Assembly (NCBI GenBank): GCA_937891765.1
Contig: CALAGQ010000037.1
Location: 62,001-126,000, forward strand
Source of the DNA: an uncultured Nitrospina sp.
GTDB lineage: Bacteria; Nitrospinota; Nitrospinia; Nitrospinales; VA-1
Direction of reading: 5' to 3'
Length of the DNA stretch: 64,000 nucleotides
Shown here: in pieces, positions 44,000 to 53,249 of the stretch
Position numbering within the stretch: the first letter of the stretch is position 1
How the letters are laid out: each line of letters begins with the position of its first letter
Program-made: the position numbers and the translations under genes
The notes under the pieces: generated by a model
Databases searched by the model: none
Seen by the model: the letters and a program-made list of their open reading frames with translations, nothing else
What the model was told of the DNA's origin: nothing

Positions 44000-44919
44000 A
44001 TATTTTAGTCACAGGAGGTGCGGGGTTCATCGGCTCTCATATCGTCGATGCCTATATTACAGCGGGCCATCACGTCATCGTGATCGACAATCTTTCATCG
44101 GGAGAATTGCGGTTTTTGAACCCTAAGGCGAAATTTTATAAAATGGATATCCTCGATCCCAAGGTCCCCGAAGTCCTAAAAAGTGAAGAAATTAACGCGA
44201 TCAACCATCATGCCGCTCAAATTTCAGTATCCAAATCGATCACCGACCCCCTACTCGACGCTAACGTCAATATTATTGGGACTTTACAACTCCTCCAAAG
44301 TGCGATATCTTTGAAAATTGAAAAATTCATTTTCGCTTCGACCGGCGGAGGTATGTATGGAGAGCAGATTTTCTTTCCGGCAAGCGAAGAGCATCCGTGC
44401 CAGCCATTGAGTCCCTACGGCATTTCCAAGCTGTGCGCGGAGAACTACCTAAGGTTTTTTAACACGCAGTATGGATTGAGCACCACCGTACTCCGTTACA
44501 GCAATGTTTTTGGCCCGCATCAAAACCCTCACGGGGAGGCGGGAGTCGTCGCCATTTTCTGTGAAAAGCTAGTGAAAGATCAAAAGCCGGTTATTTGTGG
44601 CGATGGGGAGCAAACACGCGACTTCATTTCGGTTCGTGACATTGTGCAGGCAAATTTAATAGCACTGGATGGAACCTGCACCGGAACGTTTAATGTGGGA
44701 ACGGGAAAAGAAACCAGCATAAATTCTTTGACCGAATGCCTGATGGGAATATCAGGTAAGAACATTTCCGCAGATCACGGTTCGGCTCGAAACGGAGAAC
44801 AGCGCAGAAGTGTGATCGACCATAAAAAGTTTCATGAAAGTTTTGGATGGAAACCTGAAGTTTCTTTGGAGCAAGGATTAGTTGAAACATACGCTTTTTT
44901 CCAGAATCAAACAGTCTGA
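43996..44919 (+). CDS. NAD-dependent nucleotide-sugar epimerase/dehydratase
   Basis: The 307-residue Rossmann short-chain dehydrogenase starts NILVTGGAGFIGSHIVDAYI (NAD-binding GxxGxxG) and has the catalytic SPYGISKLCAENYL (Tyr-x3-Lys) and a catalytic STGGGMYG loop. It is a UDP-glucose 4-epimerase-like (GalE) protein or relative; the exact sugar cannot be told. It starts at a GTG overlapping the mutS stop. A 38-base overlap with the next gene in another frame links it to DUF4390. Confidence 0.9.
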   Translation: MNILVTGGAGFIGSHIVDAYITAGHHVIVIDNLSSGELRFLNPKAKFYKMDILDPKVPEVLKSEEINAINHHAAQISVSKSITDPLLDANVNIIGTLQLLQSAISLKIEKFIFASTGGGMYGEQIFFPASEEHPCQPLSPYGISKLCAENYLRFFNTQYGLSTTVLRYSNVFGPHQNPHGEAGVVAIFCEKLVKDQKPVICGDGEQTRDFISVRDIVQANLIALDGTCTGTFNVGTGKETSINSLTECLMGISGKNISADHGSARNGEQRRSVIDHKKFHESFGWKPEVSLEQGLVETYAFFQNQTV

Positions 44920-45574
44920 ACGGGTTTTTTTACTGGTCTCAGCCTTTTTTCTACTGGCTATGGGATGGGTTTCGCCTGTGTTGGCAGTGTCACCCGATGT
45001 CGTCAACATTGGTGTTAGCACAAAAGGCAAGTATGTGGTGGTCAACGCCAGGCTGGTGGATGGTTTCACAGAAAAAATACAGGAAGCCATCGAAAACGGC
45101 GTTCCCATGGGGTTCACCTTCGAAATTGAACTCCGCCAAGACAATACGGCATGGGTGGACAGCCTGATCAGCTCCAACAAGGTGCGACATCGGGTCCAGT
45201 TTGATTCACTCAAGAAAATGTACCGCTTCTCAGAACTCGGGAAAAATGTCAGACGGAATATAATTACCCGGAAAGAATCCCGATTTCAGCAGTTGATGCT
45301 CACCTTGCAAGACATTCCCATTGTCCCGATATACAAACTGGATCCAAACGAAAAATACTATGTCCGGGTCAAAGCGGATTTAGAAACTGATCGATTCTGG
45401 TTCCCCTTCAACTACATTTTCTTTTTTGTCCCATTCAGTGAATTTGAAACTTCATGGGCACAAACTTCCCCGCTTGCCATTGACCCAGACTTGGAGCTAT
45501 CAAAACAGGCAAGCGGTTCACGCAACGAAAAGAGTGCCATTTCCACAGACATCATCCGATCCTTTAATAAGTAG
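44882..45574 (+). CDS. DUF4390 family exported protein
   Basis: The 230-residue protein starts at a TTG at 44882, which is preceded by AAGGA. It has a hydrophobic signal region (VFLLVSAFFLLAMGWVSPVLA), then VNARLVDGFTEKIQEAIENGVPMGFTFEIEL, the DUF4390 motif, and ends after the FWFPFNYIFFFVPF hydrophobic turn. DUF4390 members are often encoded immediately before an NtrY-type histidine kinase; here the kinase is 1.7 kb away, separated by a GAF protein on the other strand. The function is unknown and probably periplasmic. Confidence 0.85.
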   Translation: MKHTLFSRIKQSERVFLLVSAFFLLAMGWVSPVLAVSPDVVNIGVSTKGKYVVVNARLVDGFTEKIQEAIENGVPMGFTFEIELRQDNTAWVDSLISSNKVRHRVQFDSLKKMYRFSELGKNVRRNIITRKESRFQQLMLTLQDIPIVPIYKLDPNEKYYVRVKADLETDRFWFPFNYIFFFVPFSEFETSWAQTSPLAIDPDLELSKQASGSRNEKSAISTDIIRSFNK

Positions 45575-45638
45575 ACGATCTAATCTCAAGAAATATTTCC
45601 CGCAACCAAATCAATCAAGAGAAATTTTTTTACTGCCA

Positions 45639-46994
45639 TTAATCCCTGGGATCGTCTTTTCTTCTATGGGGGTTGGACGGAAGGTCTAGGTCAATATTTG
45701 CGACTTCCTTGATCAGCTTGATGACATCTCTGGGTGGATCAATTTGCTGGTAAACAAAACGGCTTCCATCCTTCAAAATACGGACAAGAATCGTTGTTTC
45801 GTCGTCTTCTCTTTGAATCAGAATATTCGCGGAATTATCCCGGGTCCCTGAAGGCCCTGAGACTGGAGACAGACCTTCACTCGGGGCAGGTTCGTTTTTA
45901 TCTCCACTCCCCACCACAGCTGACTCATTCTTTTTGTGATTATAAAGGGCGAGGGCCAGCGCCTGGGCAACCAGAAGTCCGTTTCTTTCATCCCGAGCGG
46001 AGAAGGCCCCTATATCTTTCTTATTGACCAATTGCAGAACTCCCATCAAATGTCCGTCATTAACCAAAGGCAAGGTCATTAACGACTTGGTGGAAACACC
46101 TGCCGCCTTCTCCCACGAGCCATCAAAAGCCAATTTAGGGTGTAGGATTCTAATTTTTCCTAGGTCCTTAATATCCTGGATGTTTACCATTTTCTTGACC
46201 ATGGCAACGTAACCGGCAACGCTTTTCGTCGAAATGGGAACTCGAATTTTCCCAAGCTTGTTGCCATAAGTGACTTTGGAGTAAATCTCTTTTCGGCTAT
46301 CATCCACCCCGTAAATCGTAACTGCTTCGGCATCGAAGTATTTCAAGAGAGGCTCTCTCAATCTTTTTAGCAGGCCCTCAAAGTTATTTGAGGAATGAAT
46401 CATCTGCGAGAGAATGTGAATCTGCCGTTCCTGAGAAGGGCTACCTCCATTAGAAGACTCACGCTCCTTTTCTCTCAACTTGGCGATCGCCATTCCCATA
46501 ATGGGTGAAATGGCCTTGGCCTTAAAAAAATCCTCCTGATCAAACCCCTGCCCCCCTTCTTTATTGATAATCTCCATCACTCCCACTAGCTTTTTATTGA
46601 GTGGCAGCGGTACCACGATCATTGAGGTGGTATCTTTATTCAGTTTTTTATCCCAACTGGAATCGTAGGTAAGCTTTTCATGGTATTGGGAAAGTTCCTG
46701 AGGGTCTTTCACATTCTTGATATTAAGTGATTTCCCTGTGGCTGCCACAAACCCTGCGATATTTTTAACGGATATATTCAGCCGGATTTCAGGAAAACCC
46801 TCTCTATGGAAATTTTTGGTGAATAACTCGAGTTTGGGCTCATCCAGGGCGAACAGCGTTGCCTCCTCACAATTAAAAAGCACTTTCAGGTTTTTGGTGA
46901 GAGAAAGGAGGCTATCCTCATTAAAACTGGAATCCCCTACCTGACTGGCAAAATTTTCTAACGTCTTAATATTTTTCTCACTAGAATCTTCCAA
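45639..46994 (-). CDS. Tandem GAF-domain protein
   Basis: The 451-residue protein has two GAF domains (about 25-175 and 195-345): LKVLFNCEEATLFALDEPKLEL with IVVPLPLNKKLVGVMEIINK, and FDAEAVTIYGVDDSRKEIYSK with TLPLVNDGHLMGVLQLVNK. The repeats align to each other, including SVAGYVA/NIAGFVA. After a Gly/Pro/Ser-rich linker (360-385) there is a C-terminal 60-residue region (ILVRILKDGSRFVYQQIDPPRDVIKLIKEV). No output enzyme domain is present. It could sense a small ligand and act through protein contacts. It is divergent from the NtrY-like kinase gene. Confidence 0.83.
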   Translation of the reverse strand: MEDSSEKNIKTLENFASQVGDSSFNEDSLLSLTKNLKVLFNCEEATLFALDEPKLELFTKNFHREGFPEIRLNISVKNIAGFVAATGKSLNIKNVKDPQELSQYHEKLTYDSSWDKKLNKDTTSMIVVPLPLNKKLVGVMEIINKEGGQGFDQEDFFKAKAISPIMGMAIAKLREKERESSNGGSPSQERQIHILSQMIHSSNNFEGLLKRLREPLLKYFDAEAVTIYGVDDSRKEIYSKVTYGNKLGKIRVPISTKSVAGYVAMVKKMVNIQDIKDLGKIRILHPKLAFDGSWEKAAGVSTKSLMTLPLVNDGHLMGVLQLVNKKDIGAFSARDERNGLLVAQALALALYNHKKNESAVVGSGDKNEPAPSEGLSPVSGPSGTRDNSANILIQREDDETTILVRILKDGSRFVYQQIDPPRDVIKLIKEVANIDLDLPSNPHRRKDDPRD

Positions 46995-47321
46995 AACAGA
47001 ACCTGTCTCAAGGGTTTATATCAGGCCCCAGCTTTTAAGGCATCTGGCGCAACGCTATCATCAAGATTTAATGGTAATGTATTGATTTTAATACTTTTTC
47101 TTGGATTATGACAAGGTTTTTTCAACTTTCAAAAATGTCGATCCACCCAGGCAGAAATATTACGGCAAAAGTTTTTCCCGAATCCACAGCTTCTGGCCCC
47201 CACTCTTCTCCAACCACCAGGAACTAAATCCCTCAATTCTGGAAGCACAGAATCCCAAAACCATTTCTAGGGTTGTGTGTTAAACTATTGTTTTTAAACC
47301 ACTCAATTTCTCGGAAGCCCT
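46995..47321. other. Divergent intergenic region, GAF gene to NtrY-like kinase
   Basis: This 327-base gap must hold promoters for both divergent genes. I see only an AT-rich stretch and no clear -35/-10 pair, sigma-54 box or terminator. Short frames in it do not look coding. Confidence 0.5.
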
Positions 47322-49643
47322 ATGTCGTCCGATCCTTTCATCAACAGACCCCCAGTTTATATCCCGCCTACCGAAGGACAATTGCGTGATAAACGAAAGC
47401 GCACGACCCTGACAGCTCTGGGAGTTTTTATCGCTCTCATCGGTATGACCTTTTTGGAAAACTATTTTCTCCAGGCTCAATCTACCTCAACGATCGGCAA
47501 CAATATTGCCGTTCTGGCAGTGTTCAATGTCATTTTGATCCTGCTTTTTTTATTGATCATTCTCATTACGCGAAATCTTGTTAAAGTTTACAACGAACGC
47601 AAAAGCAAAATCATCGGCTCCAAGTTTCAGACCAAATTGATCATTGCCTTTTTGATTCTGGCGCTGGTGCCTTCCATACTTCTTTTCACAGTGGCCAGCA
47701 AACTGTTCACCTTCAGTATCGGCAACTGGTTTAATCTGCAGATAGAGCAGACCCTGCAATATTCCATGGATATTGCCAGGAGTTATTATTCGGACCTTGA
47801 AAAGAGAGCTCTTTCAAAAACTAAAAATATTGAGCGCTTTATTAACAATGAGGAATTGTACTTAAAGCTGAAACGGAACAGGTTGCATGCCCTCGCCCGG
47901 GAAAAAGTAGTTGAATACGACTTGGCCGGTATCCTCATATATGACAATAATTTGAAACCCATTGTTCAGGAATTGGATTCATCCAAACTTTCTTCACAGG
48001 CCTCGTTAAATTTTTCAGAGTTAATCAAAAAAAGCCTTGATGGAGAAGGTGTGACAGAAATTCAAATGACCCATGGGGGAAGCCTGATGATCGTGGTGGT
48101 TCCCCTCACAGAGACCCTTGAAGGAAAAATTTCCATATGGGGATACATCCTCACCCTCAACCCTGTTTTAAAAAGCTCGTTAATAAAAATCGAAACCATT
48201 CGGAACACCTTTGAGGACTACCAGCAACAGAGCTTCCTCAAGATTCCGGTCAGCGCAAACTATTACACGACTTTTCTTCTTATTACCATGCTGATTCTTT
48301 TTTCCGCCATCTGGCTGGGTTTTTATATGGCACGGGGCATCACCTTACCCATCCAGCAATTGGCAGAGGGCACACGACGTATCACGGAAGGGGATCTAGA
48401 CTTTAAGATTGGAGCCCGGGCAACCGATGAAATAGCAATTCTCGTTGACTCCTTCAACACCATGACCCGTCAGTTAAACGAGAGTCGGCTTAATACTCAG
48501 CACGCCCATGAAGATCTTACAAGAACAAATATCGAACTGGACCGTAGAAGAAACTATATAGAAACTATTCTGGACAACATCGGCGCGGGCGTGGTTTCAA
48601 TCGACAAAATGGGTACTATCACTACCTTTAATAAAGCAGCTGAAAAAATTCTCGCCCTGGAAAGTGAAAATGTTTTCGGCTCCTCCTACCGTGATGCTTT
48701 AGATTTTTCCTGTCATCAGGTTATACGAAAACTCATTCTACGTATGTTCCAGCAGAACAGGGAGTCCGTGGAAGAGCAAATTGATCTGCGCATAGGAGAA
48801 AACAACCTCACCCTTCTGGTCAACATTCAGGTTCTTCGAGGAGCGACCCAAAAATATCGAGGAATGGTTATCGTCTTTGAAGATCTAACCCATCTGATAA
48901 AAACTCAGAAAATTGCCGCATGGAAAGAAGTTGCTCAGGGAATTGCCCATGAAATCAAGAATCCCCTTACTCCGATCCAGCTCAACACCCAAAGATTGAA
49001 GAAGAAGTACCATGAAAACCGGGAAGACTTTGCCCGGGTCTTCGATGAAAGCATCAATATCATCACTCAGGAAGTCGAGGGAATGAAGGAACTGCTCAAT
49101 GAGTTTCTACGTTTTTCAAGAATGCCCACTCCCAACCCCAGGCCCACCTCCCTACACAAAATCATTGATGATATCCTGATATCCTATTCAGAACACGATA
49201 AGCATTTAAAAATCAAAAAGAGTTTTGACCCGAATCTTGGAGCCGTCAATATTGATCCGGAGCAGATTCGCCGGGTATTCATCAACCTTTTTGAAAACGC
49301 CACCGATGCCATTGACGACGGGGGAGCCATACAAATCAGCACACGGATTCTGCAAAAGGAAAAACTCGTCCGCATTGAGTTTTCAGACGATGGGTCAGGT
49401 ATCACTCCTGCTGACAGGGAAAAACTGTTTCTGCCCCATTTCACCACCAAAAAACGCGGAACGGGTTTAGGGCTGGCCATTGTCAACCGAATCATCATTG
49501 ACCACAACGGTTCCATTCAAGCCAGGGATAACCACCCCAAGGGAACGGTTTTTGTCATAGATCTTCCTTATTCGCCCCTTGTCTTGGAAACGGAAAATTC
49601 TTCCGCTCGCAATTTACGTAAAATTACCTCATCCAAATCTTGA
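47322..49643 (+). CDS. NtrY-like sensor histidine kinase
   Basis: The 773-residue kinase has membrane helices near residues 30-50, 65-85, 105-127 and 305-325, with a periplasmic region between the last two. A HAMP domain follows (ITLPIQQLAEGTRRITEGDLDFKI), then a PAS domain (IETILDNIGAGVVSIDKMGTITTFNKAAEKIL). HisKA has the phospho-acceptor His543 in GIAHEIKNPLTPIQLNTQRLKKKY, and the HATPase has FENATDAIDDGG, DDGSGI and GTGLGLAIVNRII. It resembles NtrY, which works with NtrX in nitrogen and redox control. No receiver gene follows it. Confidence 0.93.
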   Translation: MSSDPFINRPPVYIPPTEGQLRDKRKRTTLTALGVFIALIGMTFLENYFLQAQSTSTIGNNIAVLAVFNVILILLFLLIILITRNLVKVYNERKSKIIGSKFQTKLIIAFLILALVPSILLFTVASKLFTFSIGNWFNLQIEQTLQYSMDIARSYYSDLEKRALSKTKNIERFINNEELYLKLKRNRLHALAREKVVEYDLAGILIYDNNLKPIVQELDSSKLSSQASLNFSELIKKSLDGEGVTEIQMTHGGSLMIVVVPLTETLEGKISIWGYILTLNPVLKSSLIKIETIRNTFEDYQQQSFLKIPVSANYYTTFLLITMLILFSAIWLGFYMARGITLPIQQLAEGTRRITEGDLDFKIGARATDEIAILVDSFNTMTRQLNESRLNTQHAHEDLTRTNIELDRRRNYIETILDNIGAGVVSIDKMGTITTFNKAAEKILALESENVFGSSYRDALDFSCHQVIRKLILRMFQQNRESVEEQIDLRIGENNLTLLVNIQVLRGATQKYRGMVIVFEDLTHLIKTQKIAAWKEVAQGIAHEIKNPLTPIQLNTQRLKKKYHENREDFARVFDESINIITQEVEGMKELLNEFLRFSRMPTPNPRPTSLHKIIDDILISYSEHDKHLKIKKSFDPNLGAVNIDPEQIRRVFINLFENATDAIDDGGAIQISTRILQKEKLVRIEFSDDGSGITPADREKLFLPHFTTKKRGTGLGLAIVNRIIIDHNGSIQARDNHPKGTVFVIDLPYSPLVLETENSSARNLRKITSSKS

Positions 49644-49712
49644 TCCGTTACTTTCATTCCATGAACTTTTGTTCTAAAATGTTCTTAATCTGAAACTATT
49701 CTGAAAAATTTC

Positions 49713-49937
49713 ATGTCAAAAAAAGTAACCTTGAATATTGACCCGGATCTTTATCAGAATCTTGAACAACGATTCAAGGACGATGAGCAGGGGTTGCAGC
49801 AGTTTATTATTGAAGCTATCAGGAAGCAATTACAGGATCCACCCCCGTTGCCAGATAAAGAGGACGACTTGGAAAGTTATTTGCAAAAAGGCTCTTCAGG
49901 AAGTCGGACCTACGGAGTAAAAGGACAGGGTTGGTAA
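49713..49937 (+). CDS. Small ribbon-helix-helix-like protein
   Basis: I do not firmly recognise this 74-residue protein. Its N-terminus has a MetJ/Arc-like beta-strand then two helices (KKVTLNIDPDLYQNLEQRFKDDEQGLQQFIIEAIRKQL), consistent with a ribbon-helix-helix DNA-binding fold. The C-terminus is Pro/Asp/Glu/Gly-rich and disordered. No toxin-like partner is adjacent, so an antitoxin role is unsupported. It sits 69 bases after the NtrY-like gene on the same strand, and could be co-transcribed as a regulator. Confidence 0.55.
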   Translation: MSKKVTLNIDPDLYQNLEQRFKDDEQGLQQFIIEAIRKQLQDPPPLPDKEDDLESYLQKGSSGSRTYGVKGQGW

Positions 49938-50057
49938 CCGGTAATATCCAAGAGATTTCCTGATTTGAAGCCCTGGTAATCAGGGGTCTTCTATTACTTA
50001 TTTTTCACACTGGAGAATCCGGCCCGTAACAAGACCGGGGTAAAGAGAACAATACTT

Positions 50058-50489
50058 ATGGCAGACGATCGATTTGTGGATAACGGCAATGGCACCATTA
50101 CCGATAACCAAATGAAAGTGATGTGGAAAAAAATCGACTCCTTTCAGGACACTAAAAAATGGCTCAACTGGTTTAAAGGCCAGGATTATGTGGAAATCAC
50201 CAATATGGAAAGGTTCGCAGGGTGTGAGGACTGGCGTTACCCGACCGAGGAGGAAGCCTGGTCACTGTTTGATCTGAGCTACAAGAACACCGACAAGTAT
50301 GGCGATGAAATCTATCTTCACTCTATTTTTGAGCCTGGTAGTGCTGGAACCACCTGGACCCTGGAAGAGCGGGACTCTTCGGCTCTGGTTGTTCAGTATG
50401 AAGATGGCATGAAAGTATGGCCCTCAAAGTACGCTCATCTCAATATGGCCTATCGTATGGTCCGACCCATCAAAGTAGCCTCAGTTTAA
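50058..50489 (+). CDS. DUF1566 (Lcl-like) domain protein
   Basis: The 143-residue protein has a single Lcl C-terminal-like domain: RFVDNGNGTITDNQMKVMWKK, then WRYPTEEEAWSLF and YRMVRPI at the end. Such domains occur in adhesins and other extracellular proteins but also stand alone. There is no signal peptide. The last 9 bases overlap the 3' end of the metallopeptidase gene on the other strand. Function unknown. Confidence 0.78.
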   Translation: MADDRFVDNGNGTITDNQMKVMWKKIDSFQDTKKWLNWFKGQDYVEITNMERFAGCEDWRYPTEEEAWSLFDLSYKNTDKYGDEIYLHSIFEPGSAGTTWTLEERDSSALVVQYEDGMKVWPSKYAHLNMAYRMVRPIKVASV

Positions 50490-52142
50490 CTTTTCAAACT
50501 CAGGGCGCTCCGGGTAAATGATCTTGATGGTCGAATTGTGGTGAGCTTCGTAATTAAAGCCCGGTCGGATAACAAACCTGATTTTCCCCGGTTTGCTGTT
50601 AAACTTCTTGAATTCTCTAGGGTGCACCCGCTGAGCCCCCAACTCCAAAATAAGGGGTTGCCCGGTTGGCAGGTTCAAAGTTCCCACAACGGTTTTTTCA
50701 AGATCAAGTTTTATTGATCCGGGTCTCACCCCATCCACACGATAAGAGCCTTCCGCCACAGAGACGTCACTTCCATCATAAAAAATTCGCCATAAATATT
50801 GTGTTTCAAATCCCCGCGCCCCAGCCAGAGGCAAAACCGGGTCGAGAAACTGGAGCTGAGCCCGGCCTTTGCTTTTGAAGAAATAGATACTTCGCATAGA
50901 CCACAGGGCAAAGTCCTTTTCAAAAGAACGCCGGGACATGAGAACACAACGCCGGACTTCCAGGAGCGTTTGCAGCGGGACCCTTTTTTTCCGAATCAAA
51001 TTTTTACGGATCTCTAATGCTTCAGCGCTGTATAAAAAACAAGTCGCGATTCCCAATTTAGCATCACGCACCGAGTCTGGAGAATCCTCCAAATTTTTCC
51101 CTAATCTTGCAAGCAGCTCAGATTCCACTTCGGGGGTATAATCCCGGCCCACTTCCCGGGCAATCCTTACCACGTTATCCCAATCCCTGCCAGTCAGTGC
51201 TGTTTCAAAGTCGGAAACCACTTTATCCTGATAGCTCATCGCGGTTTCGGGAAAATATTCCTTGCCACCAAACACCTTGTCCTTTAAAAACTGATAGCGC
51301 TTAGGATGACTGTAACGGAAGTAGGGATAGTTGATGTAGGCGGAAGCTGAATTGGCAAAATCTTCCTGAGGGTTCTGCCTGGAATACGTAGAAAGCTGGC
51401 GGGTCGAAACCGGAGCGTAATGGCCAGCATCCGGGTCATTGAGTGCCGTGAACAAATAATCGTCTCCCGGTTGGCCGTCCAGAGCAGGAAGGTGAATCAG
51501 ACTGAATTTAGAGATTTCGAGCCACTCTTTGGAAAAAGAAAGATAACGATGAAATATATCAAAAATATGCGCCATCTCATGCTGGACAATATTCTGAAAC
51601 TTGTCCCTGTCTTCATAAAATAAAATATTGAAGAATTCTATGCGCGGCTCTTGATCATCGATCTCAACTTGATAAGACAAGTTAGAATTACGGTATACAG
51701 TTCGAAAACCGGGGAAAGTGGCCGCAGGAATATCGTCTACCGGCATCCCCTCTGGAGCTGCTCGCAGCTTACTGAAATGGTAAAAACCCTTTACCCCTGG
51801 TATACGCAAAAATGTTTCCGGCAATTTGGAAAATGCCAAACTGAGTTCTTTGATTTCATCAGGCTTCCAACCCAACTCCATATCCAACAGTTCATAACCA
51901 AACTGGGTTTTAAAATCATCTTTCAGTTGGTTGATCTCTTGCCGGTAATCGCCGGGATATTCGTAGAAAGGTCGCTTCGCCTCCTCCCCCCACGAGACAC
52001 CCGCGTATAAAAGATTAGCAACCAAAACCCAACCTACCACTGACAACAGAGTTCGTTGAGTCGAGAGCAGGGTTGATAGCCAGCTATTGCAATTTGCCAG
52101 CGGAGGTTCTCCGCTCGTCACCCATTTACCCATTGGCTTCAA
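50481..52142 (-). CDS. Predicted membrane-anchored zinc metallopeptidase
   Basis: The 553-residue protein has one N-terminal hydrophobic segment (about 30-48, a signal anchor or signal peptide). It carries H188-E-M-A-H192 (HExxH zinc motif) in a helix, QNIVQHEMAHIFDIF. About 68 residues later comes Glu260 in QEDFANSASAYI, a good third ligand as in gluzincins. The C-terminal 250 residues have no recognised domain. It should act outside the cytoplasm. I do not recognise a named family. It converges with the DUF1566 gene and the upstream gene is on the opposite strand. Confidence 0.62.
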   Translation of the reverse strand: MKPMGKWVTSGEPPLANCNSWLSTLLSTQRTLLSVVGWVLVANLLYAGVSWGEEAKRPFYEYPGDYRQEINQLKDDFKTQFGYELLDMELGWKPDEIKELSLAFSKLPETFLRIPGVKGFYHFSKLRAAPEGMPVDDIPAATFPGFRTVYRNSNLSYQVEIDDQEPRIEFFNILFYEDRDKFQNIVQHEMAHIFDIFHRYLSFSKEWLEISKFSLIHLPALDGQPGDDYLFTALNDPDAGHYAPVSTRQLSTYSRQNPQEDFANSASAYINYPYFRYSHPKRYQFLKDKVFGGKEYFPETAMSYQDKVVSDFETALTGRDWDNVVRIAREVGRDYTPEVESELLARLGKNLEDSPDSVRDAKLGIATCFLYSAEALEIRKNLIRKKRVPLQTLLEVRRCVLMSRRSFEKDFALWSMRSIYFFKSKGRAQLQFLDPVLPLAGARGFETQYLWRIFYDGSDVSVAEGSYRVDGVRPGSIKLDLEKTVVGTLNLPTGQPLILELGAQRVHPREFKKFNSKPGKIRFVIRPGFNYEAHHNSTIKIIYPERPEFEKLN

Positions 52143-52332
52143 AGCTCCAGATTAATCAATACCAATAGGTTAACAGAATGGACATTATTTCGCCATAGCC
52201 AGAATAAACTTATAGAATCAATAGGTTACCGGGAATAAAAGGGTGAAATTTTATTTGTACAATTTTTGCATCTTTCCGCACGCTCGGACATCTTAAGAGT
52301 GTCTCTTAACAACCTAAAAAGGAGGTTTCTCA

Positions 52333-52806
52333 ATGGCAAAACTGCCAGGCAACAATGCAAAATTAATCAGGTTAAACCCGGAATGGTCGGTAGAAAAAGC
52401 CGCCTCCACACCACTAGAACAGGAACTGTCCATCGACGATTTTAAGGGCAAGAGACTCGTTATCACCCTTCCGGGCGCTGGCGGTTTTTGCAACAAGGAA
52501 TTTGACCTTGTTAAAGATAATCAGGACAAATTCAAAGCCGCAGGCGTTGATGAAGTCATTGTTGTGGTAGGAACCGACATTTTGAGTAACGCGGGAAGAG
52601 GTCTGCCCAATCTATTCCAGGATGTGAGCCAGGAATTTGGCAATGCCAACAAACTGACCCTCGAAGGGGTAAAAAGCCGTTACCTGCAACGCTCCGTCAT
52701 TGCAGTGGATGCAAATGGCGAGCAGGTCGCACGAGAAGATGCTGAGTTATTGGGATGCAGAACAATTGATGCTTTGGTAGGGGTAGCAAAAAAGGCATTC
52801 TCCTAA
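52333..52806 (+). CDS. Redoxin / peroxiredoxin-like protein with an altered active site
   Basis: The 157-residue protein has a thioredoxin-fold layout resembling Prx5 peroxiredoxins: a TLPGAGGFCNKEFDLVKDNQDKFKAAGVDEVIVV core and a later VIAVDANGEQV strand. The usual P-x3-T-x2-C motif is replaced by P47-GAGGF-C53: the Thr that activates the peroxidatic Cys is absent and one residue is missing, although the Cys is kept. A second Cys lies near the C-terminus (LLGCRTID). A strong AAGGAGG ribosome binding site precedes the ATG. Peroxidase activity is uncertain. Confidence 0.7.
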   Translation: MAKLPGNNAKLIRLNPEWSVEKAASTPLEQELSIDDFKGKRLVITLPGAGGFCNKEFDLVKDNQDKFKAAGVDEVIVVVGTDILSNAGRGLPNLFQDVSQEFGNANKLTLEGVKSRYLQRSVIAVDANGEQVAREDAELLGCRTIDALVGVAKKAFS

Positions 52807-52828
52807 AATAAAACAGACTGCACTTCAA

Positions 52829-52865
52829 TAAAAAACCTCCCGGTTTTCTCCGGGAGGTTTTTTTA
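52829..52865. terminator. Bidirectional rho-independent terminator
   Basis: AAAACCTCCCGG pairs with CCGGGAGGTTTT around TTTTCT, with A- and T-runs on both flanks. It ends the redoxin gene and also the convergent merR-ihfA unit, whose stop is 22 bases away. Confidence 0.92.
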
Positions 52866-52886
52866 TTGCCCAAAGAGATCAACTCT

Positions 52887-53249
52887 TCAGTCTTTAGGTT
52901 CTTCGAGAGTTTTTAAAATAGCCTCCAGATCACATTTCATCTCCCGTTTCCATTCCAGAAAAGATTCGCGATCATAGGCAAAATCCAACTGGGTGCCTTT
53001 TCTTTTAAACTTTTTGAGTTTGTTTTTGGCACCAGCGATGGTAAATTTTTCTGCATAAAGCAGGCGTTTGATTTCTAGGACCAACTCGACGTCTCTTTTC
53101 TGATACAGCCTCTGTCCAGATTTATTTTTAGTCGGTTTCAGCGCATCGATTTCGTCTTCCCAATAGCGCAAAACATGTTGCTCCACGCCAGCGAGATCAG
53201 CGACTTCACCAATTTTAAAAAATAATTTATCAGGAATCAGAGTTGTCAT
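52887..53249 (-). CDS. MerR-family transcriptional regulator
   Basis: The 120-residue protein has the winged helix [47 protein letters not shown], the MerR signature, followed by helices and a Lys-rich tail with no effector Cys. A MerR gene directly behind ihfA is common in deltaproteobacteria-like genomes. I use the ATG at 53249; a GTG immediately before it is in frame. It overlaps the end of ihfA by 20 bases. Its target is unknown. Confidence 0.9.
   Translation of the reverse strand: MTTLIPDKLFFKIGEVADLAGVEQHVLRYWEDEIDALKPTKNKSGQRLYQKRDVELVLEIKRLLYAEKFTIAGAKNKLKKFKRKGTQLDFAYDRESFLEWKREMKCDLEAILKTLEEPKD

Noticed and set aside
49713..49937. Antitoxin of a toxin-antitoxin pair
   Set aside because: The fold looks like ribbon-helix-helix, but no small toxin-like gene is adjacent.
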